DNA of 64,000 nucleotides from Prochlorococcus sp. AG-459-E08 (GTDB lineage: Bacteria; Cyanobacteriota; Cyanobacteriia; PCC-6307; Cyanobiaceae): NCBI GenBank assembly GCA_003209425.1, contig QCRB01000002.1:28486-92485 (forward strand), written 5' to 3'. The notes under the pieces are model-generated. The model had not been told where the DNA came from. It saw only the letters and a program-made list of their open reading frames with translations, and did no database searches. Numbering within the stretch: position 1 is the stretch's first letter; every line of letters begins with the position of its first letter. The translations under genes and the position numbers were made by a program. Shown here in pieces: positions 10,064-19,693 of the stretch.

Positions 10064-12130
10064 ATGGTAGATGCCAATAATCGAGAAAGTAAAGAATATC
10101 AACTCACTCCAAATGAGGATTTTAAAAATAACTATTGGATCAACAGATTCCTTTCTTGGTGGAGTGGTTTTAGTTTAAGAACAAAATTATTAGCAATAGC
10201 TACTCTAGTTGTAAGTCTACTAATGACAGGAATAACATTTTTTGCTTTAAATAGCATTCAAAGGGATGCAGGAATGAACGACACTAGATATGCCAGAGAT
10301 CTGGGATTATTGTTATCGGGTAATGTCACAGAATTAGTTGCTAACAACCAAAAAAAAGAAATTTCAAATGTAGCCGAAAAGTTTTGGAGATCAAGTCGAA
10401 ATTTACGTTACATTTTTTTTACTGATGCCGAAGACATAGTTCAACTTGGTATACCGATTAGTGCCACGCCAACAAGTTCAGACAGTCAATTTCAGCTCAC
10501 TAGAAGATTAAAACTACCATCAGAATTAAAAAAAAGACCACAATTCCCCCTAGTTAGGCAACACGTAACACCCCAAGGGCAAGTAACTGATGTGTTTGTC
10601 CCTATGTTATGGAAAGGAAAATATCTTGGGACTTTAGCTTTAGGAGTTACACCTAATAAAAAAGCATTAGCCAGTGCTTCTCTAACAAGAGAAGTTACGA
10701 TAGCTGTTTTTATTTCTATTTGGGTTCTAGTAATACTAGGAGCAGTATTCAACGCTTTGACAATTACTAGACCCGTAAGAGAGTTAGTAAGAGGTGTTAG
10801 GGAAATTTCCAAGGGAAACTTTAAATCCAGAATCTCTCTACCTATGACAGGAGATCTAGGGGAACTTTTAAATGGCTTTAATAGAATGGCCACTCAGCTA
10901 GAAAATTATGACGAGGCAAATATTGAAGAACTCAAGGCCGCTCAAATAAAGCAGCAATCACTAATAGCTACTATGGCAGATGGTGCAATTTTATTGGATT
11001 CCAAAGGAAAAATTGTACTTACTAATCCAACTGCAAAACGATTATTTCGCTGGGAAGGAAGATTCTTAGAGGGAAAATATTTCTTAAATGAGATCCCAGA
11101 AATATTATCTAATGACTTACACACAAATATAGAATCTATTTTAAAAAGAGAAAAGGAGAAAGATGATTTAAGGTTCAGCTTAGGGGAACCTGCTAGGACT
11201 TTAAGAATTGTCTTACAATCAGTCCTAGATACAAATAAAGTTGAATTAAAGGGGATTGCTGTCACAATTCAAGATCTAACAAGAGAAGTAGAATTAAATG
11301 CGGCACAAAACAGATTTATTAGTAATGTTTCTCATGAATTGAGGACTCCACTTTTTAATATCAAAAGTTATGTGGAAACTTTATATGATTTAAAAGATCA
11401 ACTTTCTAATGAAGAGCAACTTGAATTTCTGGGTATTGCAAATTCAGAGACTGATAGGCTTACGAGACTTGTGAATGATGTATTAGATTTATCAAGATTG
11501 GAATCAGGGAAAATAATTCAACTAGAGGAAATGGATATAAAAACAGCAATTGAACAGACTCTTAGAAATTACAGACTTAATGCTACAGAAAAAAATGTCT
11601 CATTGGCTCATGAGATAGAAGAAACTATCCCTTCAATTCTTGGAAATTTTGATTTACTTTTACAAGTTTTTGATAATTTACTTGGCAATGGATTGAAATT
11701 CAGTCCAAAAAACAGCAACCTAATGATTAGAGCTTATACTTGGCCAGATACTTGTCCAGCCCTCCCCCCAAATGATAGCGATGAAGGAGCCCCTCAATGC
11801 GAATTAGTTTCACCATTACCAAAAGTGAGAATTGAAATAGCTGATACAGGATCAGGCATTTCACAAGCAGATCAAGAGAAGATCTTTGACCGTTTTTATA
11901 GAGTAGAAAATTCTGTTCATACTGAGCAAGGAACAGGTTTAGGGTTGTCGATAGTGAGAGGAATAATTGAAAAACATGGTGGGGAAATTCGTATGGCTAG
12001 TGAATTAGGAGTTGGAACAACCTTCTGGTTCGATTTATCATTGGCATATTCTGATAAAGATGAATTATTGACTCAAACTATTAATAATACCGATACTTTA
12101 TCAAGAGGAGAGATCAGTGAAATTAACTAA
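10064..12130 (+). CDS. nblS: Sensor histidine kinase of the NblS/Hik33 (DspA) type
   Basis: A 688-residue membrane kinase with two transmembrane segments (about residues 42-64 and 216-236) flanking an extracytoplasmic sensor region, then a HAMP domain (TRPVRELVRGVREISKGN), a PAS domain (about 300-400), a HisKA dimerisation domain with phospho-acceptor His424 in SNVSHELRTPL, and a HATPase domain with DTGSGIS and GTGLGLSIV. In cyanobacteria this kinase signals to RpaB and controls high-light and stress genes including hli genes; four hli genes are in this window. Its 3' end overlaps the convergent kaiC stop by 4 bp. Confidence 0.93.
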   Translation: MVDANNRESKEYQLTPNEDFKNNYWINRFLSWWSGFSLRTKLLAIATLVVSLLMTGITFFALNSIQRDAGMNDTRYARDLGLLLSGNVTELVANNQKKEISNVAEKFWRSSRNLRYIFFTDAEDIVQLGIPISATPTSSDSQFQLTRRLKLPSELKKRPQFPLVRQHVTPQGQVTDVFVPMLWKGKYLGTLALGVTPNKKALASASLTREVTIAVFISIWVLVILGAVFNALTITRPVRELVRGVREISKGNFKSRISLPMTGDLGELLNGFNRMATQLENYDEANIEELKAAQIKQQSLIATMADGAILLDSKGKIVLTNPTAKRLFRWEGRFLEGKYFLNEIPEILSNDLHTNIESILKREKEKDDLRFSLGEPARTLRIVLQSVLDTNKVELKGIAVTIQDLTREVELNAAQNRFISNVSHELRTPLFNIKSYVETLYDLKDQLSNEEQLEFLGIANSETDRLTRLVNDVLDLSRLESGKIIQLEEMDIKTAIEQTLRNYRLNATEKNVSLAHEIEETIPSILGNFDLLLQVFDNLLGNGLKFSPKNSNLMIRAYTWPDTCPALPPNDSDEGAPQCELVSPLPKVRIEIADTGSGISQADQEKIFDRFYRVENSVHTEQGTGLGLSIVRGIIEKHGGEIRMASELGVGTTFWFDLSLAYSDKDELLTQTINNTDTLSRGEISEIN

Positions 12131-13656
12131 TTATCCTCTAATCCTTTAAAAACATTTTGAACATTTTGATCAGGAACAATTCTATGGGGAGCACCACTAA
12201 AAATCTGCTCAAAGTTTGAAAAAGAATCTTTTATTTCTGGTCCTCTGTTAGTAATAATAAATTCTCTTATTCGTTTATCATGCCATGATCCTCGCATTTT
12301 AAAAACATTCAAAGCTCTAGCCATCTCACCTTTTATTTCAACATATTGGAGCAATAATATAGTGTCTGTAATTGTTGATATGTGGGAATCAGTAATAGAA
12401 TGGCTTCCCATGAATTCTTCTGCAGTATTAGTAAAGAAGCCAGCTATCTCTTCTTGTTTTGTGTAACCAGTAACTGCAATTACAAACTGTCTGAATGCAT
12501 TTAAACTTACACCTCTAGCTAACGCCGAGAGAGAATCTATAGCCATCCTCTTTGGTTTAAATTGATTAATTTGCGTTTTTATTATTTGTAAGTGATCTTC
12601 CAAACCAGTTGACTCAGGATATGCACAAATAATTTTTAATAACCCATCACTTTCCATCTTTTCAAAATCTATTCCCCAACTAGTAGCATTCCTAAGCAAT
12701 TGAGCCCTCGATTCCTCATATGCAAAAAGTATTGCTCTTTCACTATTGTTATACGCATCTTCTACAAATTTTGATACAAGCATTGTCTTACCTGTACCAG
12801 TAGCTCCTGTGGCGAGGATAATAGAATCTTGAAAATATCCTCCTCCACACATTTCGTCAAGATCTTTAACTCCAGAACTTATCCTAATATTTGAAGATCT
12901 TTGTGTAAGTCGCATTGCTCCTAGGGCAAATACACTTATACCATCTACACCCATAGTGAATGGATATTCACCTTTCATATGTACAGTGCCTCTCAACTTT
13001 AAAACTTCTAAAGTTCTTCTTCTCTTCTCTGACTCTAAAACATTTCTTAACAAGACAACATTATCAGAAACAAATTCTTCTACCCCATATCTAGCAATAG
13101 GACCATAATCATCAACTCTTTCTGTAGTCATAACAGTTGTTACTCCTATTTCTTTTAATCTTGCTATTAGTCTAAATATTTCTCTTCTAACAACGTAAAT
13201 CGCATCATATTGCTGAAAAACCGCAGTTATTGAGTCTATTGCAACTCTTTTGGCTTTATATTTTCTTATTGCGTAACTAATTCTCTCAATAAGACCAGAT
13301 AAGTCAAAGTTACCCGCGACATCTTGACCGTCAGGATCTGGGGAAGCATCCAATATGAATAACTTATTTTGATCAATTAACTCTTGTAAATCCCAACCGA
13401 AACTAGCAGCGTTTCTTATTATATCCAAAGGTGATTCTTCAAATGTAACAAAGATTCCAGGCTCATCAAAATTGCAAATTCCATGGTGCAAGTATTGAAG
13501 CGAAAAAACAGTTTTACCTGTCCCAGATGTGCCGCTGACTAGTGTACTTCGAGATACAGGCAACCCTCCTCTGCAGACATCATCAAACCCCTCTATGCCG
13601 GTAGGTAATTTTTGTACTTGCATTTTATCTGATTTGCCAAATTTCTTATCTTTCAT
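12127..13656 (-). CDS. kaiC: Circadian clock ATPase/kinase KaiC
   Basis: KaiC is the central clock protein, a double RecA-like ATPase. The CI Walker A GTSGTGKT is near residues 42-49 and the CII Walker A GATGTGKT near residue 286. The autophosphorylation pair corresponds to Ser427/Thr428 in SHISTIT, and the CI catalytic glutamates are in the TFEE segment. Length 509 is normal. kaiB lies 69 bp upstream in the same direction, so they form a kaiBC operon. Confidence 0.97.
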   Translation of the reverse strand: MKDKKFGKSDKMQVQKLPTGIEGFDDVCRGGLPVSRSTLVSGTSGTGKTVFSLQYLHHGICNFDEPGIFVTFEESPLDIIRNAASFGWDLQELIDQNKLFILDASPDPDGQDVAGNFDLSGLIERISYAIRKYKAKRVAIDSITAVFQQYDAIYVVRREIFRLIARLKEIGVTTVMTTERVDDYGPIARYGVEEFVSDNVVLLRNVLESEKRRRTLEVLKLRGTVHMKGEYPFTMGVDGISVFALGAMRLTQRSSNIRISSGVKDLDEMCGGGYFQDSIILATGATGTGKTMLVSKFVEDAYNNSERAILFAYEESRAQLLRNATSWGIDFEKMESDGLLKIICAYPESTGLEDHLQIIKTQINQFKPKRMAIDSLSALARGVSLNAFRQFVIAVTGYTKQEEIAGFFTNTAEEFMGSHSITDSHISTITDTILLLQYVEIKGEMARALNVFKMRGSWHDKRIREFIITNRGPEIKDSFSNFEQIFSGAPHRIVPDQNVQNVFKGLEDN

Positions 13657-13725
13657 AGTTTTGTACTTAAGAAACTCAAATAAAAATAAATACTTAATTT
13701 ATCTTCATTTAAAAAATTTTATTAT

Positions 13726-14043
13726 TTATTTATCTCCACTATATTCAGTTTCAGTTAATTCATCAAAAAGTAGATCCAAACCAATTAAAACTTTCTCTCT
13801 ATCTGAAAGATCACCAATTATTCTTCTAACTGGTGGAGGTAAAATTTTAGCTAAGGTTGGTGTAGCTAAAATTTTATCTTCTTCTGCAAGTTGTGGTTGC
13901 TTAAGTACATCAATAACCTTTAAAGCGTAAACTCCTTTAAATTCATTTTCTAAAATTTCTCTTAAAGTATTCAAAGCCCTCATAGAATTTGGAGTATTCC
14001 CAGCGACATAGAGTTTTAAAATATATGTTTTTCTCGCTGCCAT
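13726..14043 (-). CDS. kaiB: Circadian clock protein KaiB
   Basis: KaiB (105 residues) binds KaiC and in the full clock sequesters KaiA. The thioredoxin-like fold is evident from [15 protein letters not shown] at the N-terminus and [15 protein letters not shown] in the middle. It is followed by kaiC. The 145 bp between its start and divergent rplU is where kaiA-containing relatives carry kaiA; none is present here, consistent with the hourglass-like clock known for Prochlorococcus. Confidence 0.96.
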   Translation of the reverse strand: MAARKTYILKLYVAGNTPNSMRALNTLREILENEFKGVYALKVIDVLKQPQLAEEDKILATPTLAKILPPPVRRIIGDLSDREKVLIGLDLLFDELTETEYSGDK

Positions 14044-14188
14044 ATTTATGGATCCTTAATTTGATTTAAAAGATTTAAAACAACCCTTGACTTATTACAC
14101 TACAAAATAAGAAAATAAACAAACTATATATGATTGCTTATTTGGTTTAATCAAATTATAAATTTGAACCTAATAGCGTCTCCAAGAT

Positions 14189-14629
14189 ATGAAAAATTCT
14201 AAAAACTCTTCAAACAATTCATCGCAAAGTAATGAATTGTACGCAATCGCTGAGACCTCAGGTCAACAATTTTGGTTCGAAGTCAATCGATACTATGATA
14301 TTGACAGGTTAAATGTAAAAGAGAAAGAAAAGATAACACTTGAAAAAGTTTTACTTCTAAAAGACAAAGACTCTATCACTGTTGGAAAACCTTACGTTAA
14401 GGATGCAAAAATTGAATTAGAAGTAGTCTCACATAAAAGAGATAAGAAAATTCTTGTATACAAAATGCGTCCGAAAAAAAAGACAAGAAGAAAGATGGGA
14501 CACAGACAAGAACTTACAAGAGTTATGGTAAAATCTATTAAAATAGGTAAGAGTACTCCTAAGTCTTCTACTAAAAAGGAAACTATTAAAAAGGACACTA
14601 AACCAAAATCCGAAAAATCAACAAATTAA
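14189..14629 (+). CDS. rplU: 50S ribosomal protein L21
   Basis: L21 binds 23S rRNA in the large subunit. The core ELYAIAETSGQQFWFEVNRYYDIDR and the end of the fold, KMRPKKKTRRKMGHRQ, are clear. At 146 residues it is longer than the usual about 103, with a short Ser/Asn-rich N-terminal extension and a Lys/Ser/Thr-rich tail after residue 118. It is followed 9 bp later by rpmA, the conserved L21-L27 pair. Confidence 0.95.
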   Translation: MKNSKNSSNNSSQSNELYAIAETSGQQFWFEVNRYYDIDRLNVKEKEKITLEKVLLLKDKDSITVGKPYVKDAKIELEVVSHKRDKKILVYKMRPKKKTRRKMGHRQELTRVMVKSIKIGKSTPKSSTKKETIKKDTKPKSEKSTN

Positions 14630-14638
14630 ACACTTCTA

Positions 14639-14900
14639 ATGGCACATAAAAAAGGAACAGGTTCTACAAGAAACGGAAGAGATTCAAATTCTAAAAGATT
14701 GGGCGTGAAAGCTTATGGAGGAGAAAAAGTAACTGCTGGATCAATTTTAATTCGCCAAAGAGGTACATCCTTTTTTGCCAGGGATCAATGTTGGCAAAGG
14801 TAAAGATGATACTCTTTTTGCTCTCAAAGAAGGAACCGTAAGTTTCGAAAGCATTAAAAGAAATTTAAGAAATAGAAAAAGAGTTAATATAGTTATCTAA
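14639..14900 (+). CDS. rpmA: 50S ribosomal protein L27 with an apparent one-base frameshift
   Basis: L27 lies at the peptidyl transferase centre. The frame from ATG 14639 gives [17 protein letters not shown] and continues correctly to RQRGTSF, then leaves frame and stops at 14801-14803 after 54 codons. A run of six T at 14771-14776 is the cause: with five T the expected [20 protein letters not shown] sequence follows and the gene ends at 14900 with 86 residues. As L27 is nearly essential, I think this is a base-call error or, less likely, a slippage site. Its stop overlaps the end of the next minus-strand gene. Confidence 0.9.
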
Positions 14901-15633
14901 TTTTCTTATAAGCTCTTGTAGTTATAAGAATAGGATGAAATACTTCTAAAAAATTTGATTGAAGAGTCTCAAAAAACTTTTCAACAATTTTAATGTCGTC
15001 GATATGAAAAGGATATTCATTTTTTTCTCCTTTGAAAAAATACCAATTAAATAAAGCAATAGAATTAGGATCCATAAACTCATTGAAAATCTCAATTTGA
15101 GAAGCTGGATCAGCAAGATGTTCCAAAACATCAAGGCAAACTATCGTATCAAATTTAGATATTTGTGTATCTTTAATTGTCTTGCAAAAAGTAAGTTTTT
15201 TATCGACTCCTAATTTCTTAGCCCTGTATTCAACAAAGTTTCTATTTGTCTCATTAATATCTACAAAAAAAACATGCTCAACTTTTGAAGACATAGCGTT
15301 AGCTAAGGCATGCGTTCCAATACCTCCTCCAAAATCTAAAACCAAATCTCTAGAAAATCTCTGCTGAAGTTTTAAAGTATCAGCGATGTAGTCCTTGCTT
15401 GTGATATGCCAAGCAGCTAAATCAGCTACATGCCGATCTCCAACTATTTCAGTATAAAAATCTGAAACATCATTCAAAGCATCTCCAGGATGTGAATTTG
15501 CTAAATTCATCTTTGCATTTGCAAGGAATCCATCTAAATCACATTCTCTAATAGATAAGTATTCCATTAAATGTGATTTCAAATTAAAAGCATTGTCTAA
15601 AAACTCTTTTACAATAAATTTATTATTTTTCAA
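14893..15633 (-). CDS. SAM-dependent methyltransferase, class I
   Basis: The 246-residue protein has a Rossmann methyltransferase core from about residue 85. The SAM-binding loop is [13 protein letters not shown], the acidic residue at the end of strand 2 is in FFVDINE, and the post-strand-4 motif is [12 protein letters not shown]. Substrate is not evident. It converges on rpmA with an 8-bp overlap and is divergent from truB. Confidence 0.8.
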   Translation of the reverse strand: MKNNKFIVKEFLDNAFNLKSHLMEYLSIRECDLDGFLANAKMNLANSHPGDALNDVSDFYTEIVGDRHVADLAAWHITSKDYIADTLKLQQRFSRDLVLDFGGGIGTHALANAMSSKVEHVFFVDINETNRNFVEYRAKKLGVDKKLTFCKTIKDTQISKFDTIVCLDVLEHLADPASQIEIFNEFMDPNSIALFNWYFFKGEKNEYPFHIDDIKIVEKFFETLQSNFLEVFHPILITTRAYKKIR

Positions 15634-15709
15634 TTTCTTTCTCTAAATTTCCGATACCAAAATCATAGGATGGTTATAAATCTTTCTCAAAGTATTCTTA
15701 ATATTAAAA

Positions 15710-16627
15710 ATGGAAACTAAAGATGGATTCTTAGTAATTAATAAAGATAAAGGATGTACTTCACATGATTGTGTTAAACAAATAAGAAAGTTACTTAATA
15801 CGAAAAAGGTCGGTCACACGGGAACTCTTGACCCAGAAGTTATAGGAACGTTACCAATCGCGATAGGTAGTGCAACAAGATTTATTCAATATCTCCCTCA
15901 GGGTAAAACTTACATAGGACAAATTAAATTAGGGATAAGAACTAACACTGATGATATTCACGGAGAAATAATTAATCAAAAAAGTTGGCCTAAAATCAGT
16001 GATGAAAAATTAGATAAATACTTAAATAGATTTAGAGGAATTATTAAACAAATTCCTCCGAAAGTATCTAGTGTGCACGTTAATGGTGAGAGAGCTTATA
16101 AGAAATCTTTCAGGAATGAAGTTTTTGAATTAGCACCAAGAGAAGTAAAAATAGACGAACTTACTTTAATGAAATGGGACCAAATAAACGGAATCATAGA
16201 AATAAAAATCAATTGTTCATCTGGCACATACATAAGAGCAATTGCAAGAGATTTAGGAGAAATTCTTAATTCCGAGGGTTGCCTTCTACAACTAAAAAGA
16301 ACTTCAGCTTGCGGATTTGATGAACAAAATTCCATAAAAATATCTGATATGGAAAAAGAAACAAGAAATATTAAAAAATTTATTATTCCAACAATTTCTG
16401 CATTAAACCATATTCCAACATTGATCTTAAGAAACGTCGAAGAGATCAACTTTTGGCAAACTGGAAGAGCGATTCAATTTGATATTGATTCCTTTAATAA
16501 AAACAAACATTTTGATTGTAAAAAACCCATAAAGGTAGTTGATAGAGACAAAACACTTCTCGGAATAGGATTCTTAAATGAGAATCAAACTAATATAAAT
16601 CCAAAATTAGTCCTTAATGCAAAATAA
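15710..16627 (+). CDS. truB: tRNA pseudouridine-55 synthase
   Basis: TruB converts U55 in the T-loop of tRNAs. The catalytic aspartate is Asp41 in [12 protein letters not shown], and the upstream [12 protein letters not shown] and downstream [15 protein letters not shown] segments are family signatures. It has 305 residues including a C-terminal PUA-like part. The start ATG at 15710 gives [10 protein letters not shown], matching the usual N-terminus. Confidence 0.95.
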   Translation: METKDGFLVINKDKGCTSHDCVKQIRKLLNTKKVGHTGTLDPEVIGTLPIAIGSATRFIQYLPQGKTYIGQIKLGIRTNTDDIHGEIINQKSWPKISDEKLDKYLNRFRGIIKQIPPKVSSVHVNGERAYKKSFRNEVFELAPREVKIDELTLMKWDQINGIIEIKINCSSGTYIRAIARDLGEILNSEGCLLQLKRTSACGFDEQNSIKISDMEKETRNIKKFIIPTISALNHIPTLILRNVEEINFWQTGRAIQFDIDSFNKNKHFDCKKPIKVVDRDKTLLGIGFLNENQTNINPKLVLNAK

Positions 16628-16631
16628 TTAT

Positions 16632-18014
16632 TTATAAAAAATATTTTTTAAACGGTTTAATTTCAACACCCTTATAAAAATGCTTTAAAATCGCTTTTGC
16701 TTTTTCTCCCTTTTTAGCCATATATCTAGCACCCCATTGACTCATCCCCACACCATGACCAGATCCATATCCTGAAACTATTAGAATCTTTTCTAAAGAT
16801 GATGAATTAAGAGAATTTCTTGGGACTAATAATCTTTGACCTATGTTTATTAAAGATGAATTTTTAATTTTATTTAAGTCAACTATATCCTCAACACTAA
16901 CTTCATATTGATCAGCAATGTCTATCAAGGTATCTCCCACTCGAACAATATGGGTAAGAGGTTTTTTTTCTAATGAATTTGTTAATAATAATTTAGGGTT
17001 CTCATTACTAGATTTAGTCTCATTATCTTCAATAAATTTAAATCTTACTAAAGTGCTTTTAAGGTTCATTCTTTTTCGCATATCAACTCCTGTAATTTGA
17101 TAAGTTCCATAATCACCAAGAATTCTTGCATTTTTTACTCGACCAGTATTAGTTACATTTAGAATTTCGATTTGTTTTATTTCTCCAATATTTGGAAATA
17201 GTTTTTGCAATTGAGAATTTGAAAACTTTTTATTCCATCGAAGTTTTGGATTGTTTTTGTCAAAGTCTTTAACGCTTGATAGATATGGATATTCATTTTT
17301 CCATACATCTTGGCTATTTTCTGTCATACCAGCCGAACTACTATGAAATAAAGAATTAATTAATTTATTTTTATATATCAAAACTAATGCTCTTGTACTT
17401 TCTACTGCCCTTTTAGTTTTATAAGTCCTGGCCTCTAGTCCTATATAGACCTGATTCTTATTAGTCGAATCAATATCATATAGAGGATTTCTTTTTTGCT
17501 TCAAGGCATAAGTTCTTGATGCAATGGCTTGAGCTTTTAATGCCTCCAAAGGCCACTTAGCTGGCATTTCTGAACCAACAACACTACTAAGATACCTTTC
17601 AATCCCAAGAACATTTACAACCAATATTTCATTATCACGTATATAAATCTTTAATTTACCTGCATATCTTTTTTTTCCAACCCAAATACCTCTTCTATCA
17701 GAGGATTTCACTTCAAATTTTTCATTATTTTTCAAGTCATACAATTTCTGTTTATTCTTATCAAAAAATAAAGTTGTTTTATTACTATTTTTTTTTAAAG
17801 TTAAACCTTTAATTTTTTTACTTGAAAATCTTTGCCCTTTGATTGTTAATGGTATTGATCTATCTGACCGAATTCTAATATTTTTATCAGTTAGTATAAG
17901 GACTTTTATTATAGGTTCTGTTGAAGCTAAAACAGTCCGATTCTGAAAGAAACAAAAAGTTATTATGGTTATTAAACAGAATTTATGAGTTGTTTTTATA
18001 ATTTTTAATATCAC
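16632..18014 (-). CDS. Exported SpoIID/LytB-type peptidoglycan-active protein with an internal LysM
   Basis: The start is GTG with a following hydrophobic segment (residues 8-30) that looks like a signal peptide or anchor. The SpoIID core follows (GSEMPAKWPLEALKAQAIASRTYAL near residue 152-176 and TENSQDVW). A LysM motif (THIVRVGDTLIDIADQYEV near 356-400) comes next, and then the SpoIID closing motif GHGVGMSQWGARYMA. SpoIID enzymes are lytic transglycosylases acting on denuded glycan strands; LysM binds peptidoglycan. The LysM is placed inside the SpoIID domain rather than at an end. Convergent with truB (4 bp apart). Confidence 0.85.
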   Translation of the reverse strand: MILKIIKTTHKFCLITIITFCFFQNRTVLASTEPIIKVLILTDKNIRIRSDRSIPLTIKGQRFSSKKIKGLTLKKNSNKTTLFFDKNKQKLYDLKNNEKFEVKSSDRRGIWVGKKRYAGKLKIYIRDNEILVVNVLGIERYLSSVVGSEMPAKWPLEALKAQAIASRTYALKQKRNPLYDIDSTNKNQVYIGLEARTYKTKRAVESTRALVLIYKNKLINSLFHSSSAGMTENSQDVWKNEYPYLSSVKDFDKNNPKLRWNKKFSNSQLQKLFPNIGEIKQIEILNVTNTGRVKNARILGDYGTYQITGVDMRKRMNLKSTLVRFKFIEDNETKSSNENPKLLLTNSLEKKPLTHIVRVGDTLIDIADQYEVSVEDIVDLNKIKNSSLINIGQRLLVPRNSLNSSSLEKILIVSGYGSGHGVGMSQWGARYMAKKGEKAKAILKHFYKGVEIKPFKKYFL

Positions 18015-18101
18015 TTTGTTTGAAAAACAAATTTTGAAATTGCCTTAGTTTCTTTAAAAGTTTAGATTTAATTTAGGTAAAAACCACCAATATTATTATA
18101 A

Positions 18102-19040
18102 GTGAACATCACATTCCTAGGAACAAGTTCTGGGGTGCCTACCTTAACGAGAAATGTTTCTTCCATAGCTCTTAAATTATCACAATCTTCAGAAGTTTGG
18201 CTTTTCGACTGCGGAGAAGGAACTCAGCATCAAATAATGAAAAGCAATATTAGATCTTCACAAATCAAGAAGATATTTATCACGCATATGCATGGAGACC
18301 ATATTTATGGTTTGCCTGGACTTTTAGCTACATTAGGTTTATCAGGAAATAGTGAGGGTATTAAAATTTACGGTCCTTCAGGGTTGCGAAGTTTTATAAA
18401 TTCAGCACTTAAAAGTAGTTTTTGCAAATTGTCTTTCCCATTACATTTTGTGGAAGTTGAAAATTTTGCATCAGAAAATAAAATTCTATTTGAAAACAAT
18501 AAAATAAAAGTAAATTGTGCATGCCTTAAACATAAAATACCTGCTTATGGTTATAGGGTTAGTGAAAAAGATAAGCCAGGTATATTTGATATCAAAAAAG
18601 CAGAGTCCCTAAAAATAGCCCCTGGACCAATTTATTCAGAACTGCAACAAGGTAAAAAAGTCGTATTAGCTGATGGTAGAACATTCGATGGGAAAGAATT
18701 CTGTGGACCTCCTAGAGAGGGAGAAAGTTTTGTTTATTGCACAGATACAATCTTTAGCGAATCAGCTGTTGCACTATCAAAAAATGCTGACTTACTCGTA
18801 CATGAATCGACTTTTTCGGAGGAGGATGAAAGCATGGCCTATGAAAAATTACATTCCACAACAATCATGGCTGCTAAAACAGCATTATTATCTAACACAA
18901 AAAAATTAATCATAACTCATTTAAGTCCAAGATATACCAATAAAAATGCAATTAAGCCAAGCGATTTGCTCAAAGAGGCTCAAAAAGTTTTTCCAAATAC
19001 TCAAATTGCAAAAGATTTTCTAACTGCAGAAATAAAATAA
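18102..19040 (+). CDS. rnz: Ribonuclease Z (tRNA 3' processing)
   Basis: RNase Z is a zinc-dependent metallo-beta-lactamase-fold nuclease that trims tRNA 3' ends. The metal motif THMHGDH is at residues 61-67, with later histidine motifs in VHESTF and THLSPRY. Length 312 fits the short form. The initiator ATG is missing: the frame opens with GTG at 18102 (NITFLGTSSGVPT follows, as in the family). It runs towards the pentapeptide gene. Confidence 0.94.
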   Translation: MNITFLGTSSGVPTLTRNVSSIALKLSQSSEVWLFDCGEGTQHQIMKSNIRSSQIKKIFITHMHGDHIYGLPGLLATLGLSGNSEGIKIYGPSGLRSFINSALKSSFCKLSFPLHFVEVENFASENKILFENNKIKVNCACLKHKIPAYGYRVSEKDKPGIFDIKKAESLKIAPGPIYSELQQGKKVVLADGRTFDGKEFCGPPREGESFVYCTDTIFSESAVALSKNADLLVHESTFSEEDESMAYEKLHSTTIMAAKTALLSNTKKLIITHLSPRYTNKNAIKPSDLLKEAQKVFPNTQIAKDFLTAEIK

Positions 19041-19126
19041 ACTGCAACAGTTCGTGAGAAGAAGGGTCGCAATTGACCAACCCATGGAATAATAGTCATA
19101 GGTTTTCTATATTGATGTTGATCGAA

Positions 19127-19675
19127 ATGGTTTCTATTTTTTCATCACTACATAAGTCTTTTAAAAGACTATTTATTTTTCTTCCATTAATTATTGGTTT
19201 ACTTATTAATCCAATCTCTACAAACGCACTCTATCCTAGTGATCCTTCATCAGTTGACGTTCTAAAAGATGATCTTCACGGTGCCGACCTTCATAATACT
19301 GAATATGTTAAATATGATTTATCTAATCAAGATTTAGGAGAGGCTAATCTTCAAGGCGCATATATGAGTGTAACAACTGCAAAAAACTCTAGTTTCAAAG
19401 GTGCTAATATGACTGACCTCATTGCATATGCAACACGCTTTGATAATGCTGATTTTACAGATGCTAATCTTACCAATGGTGAGCTAATGAAAAGTGTTTT
19501 TGACGGAGCAATTATTGATGGAGCAGACTTTACTGATGCAAATCTTGATCTTTCACAAAGAAAATCATTATGTGAAAGAGCTAGTGGAACGAACTCACAA
19601 ACTGGAGTTAATACAATTGATAGTCTTGAATGCACTGGCTTAAAAGGTTACATGCCTCCAAAACCAAAAGCATAA
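19127..19675 (+). CDS. Secreted or lumenal pentapeptide-repeat protein
   Basis: After a basic N-terminus a hydrophobic signal (LFIFLPLIIGLLINPISTNA) precedes a mature domain. That domain is made of A(D/N)Lxx-type pentapeptide repeats (DLHGADLHNTEYVKYDLSN and later ANLQGAYMS, ANMTD, ADFTDANLTN, ADFTDANLDL). It ends with a short Cys-containing tail (LCERASG ... LECTGLKG). Such proteins are common in cyanobacteria and often go to the thylakoid lumen; the function is unknown. The frame extends upstream to a TTG at 19073, but ATG 19127 gives a normal signal peptide. A terminator follows at 19712. Confidence 0.85.
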   Translation: MVSIFSSLHKSFKRLFIFLPLIIGLLINPISTNALYPSDPSSVDVLKDDLHGADLHNTEYVKYDLSNQDLGEANLQGAYMSVTTAKNSSFKGANMTDLIAYATRFDNADFTDANLTNGELMKSVFDGAIIDGADFTDANLDLSQRKSLCERASGTNSQTGVNTIDSLECTGLKGYMPPKPKA

Positions 19676-19693
19676 TATTTAAAGCTAACTAAC

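Noticed and set aside
10492-10893. 133-codon minus-strand ORF inside nblS
   Set aside because: Antisense shadow of the kinase gene; no motif, and the plus-strand frame has all kinase domains.
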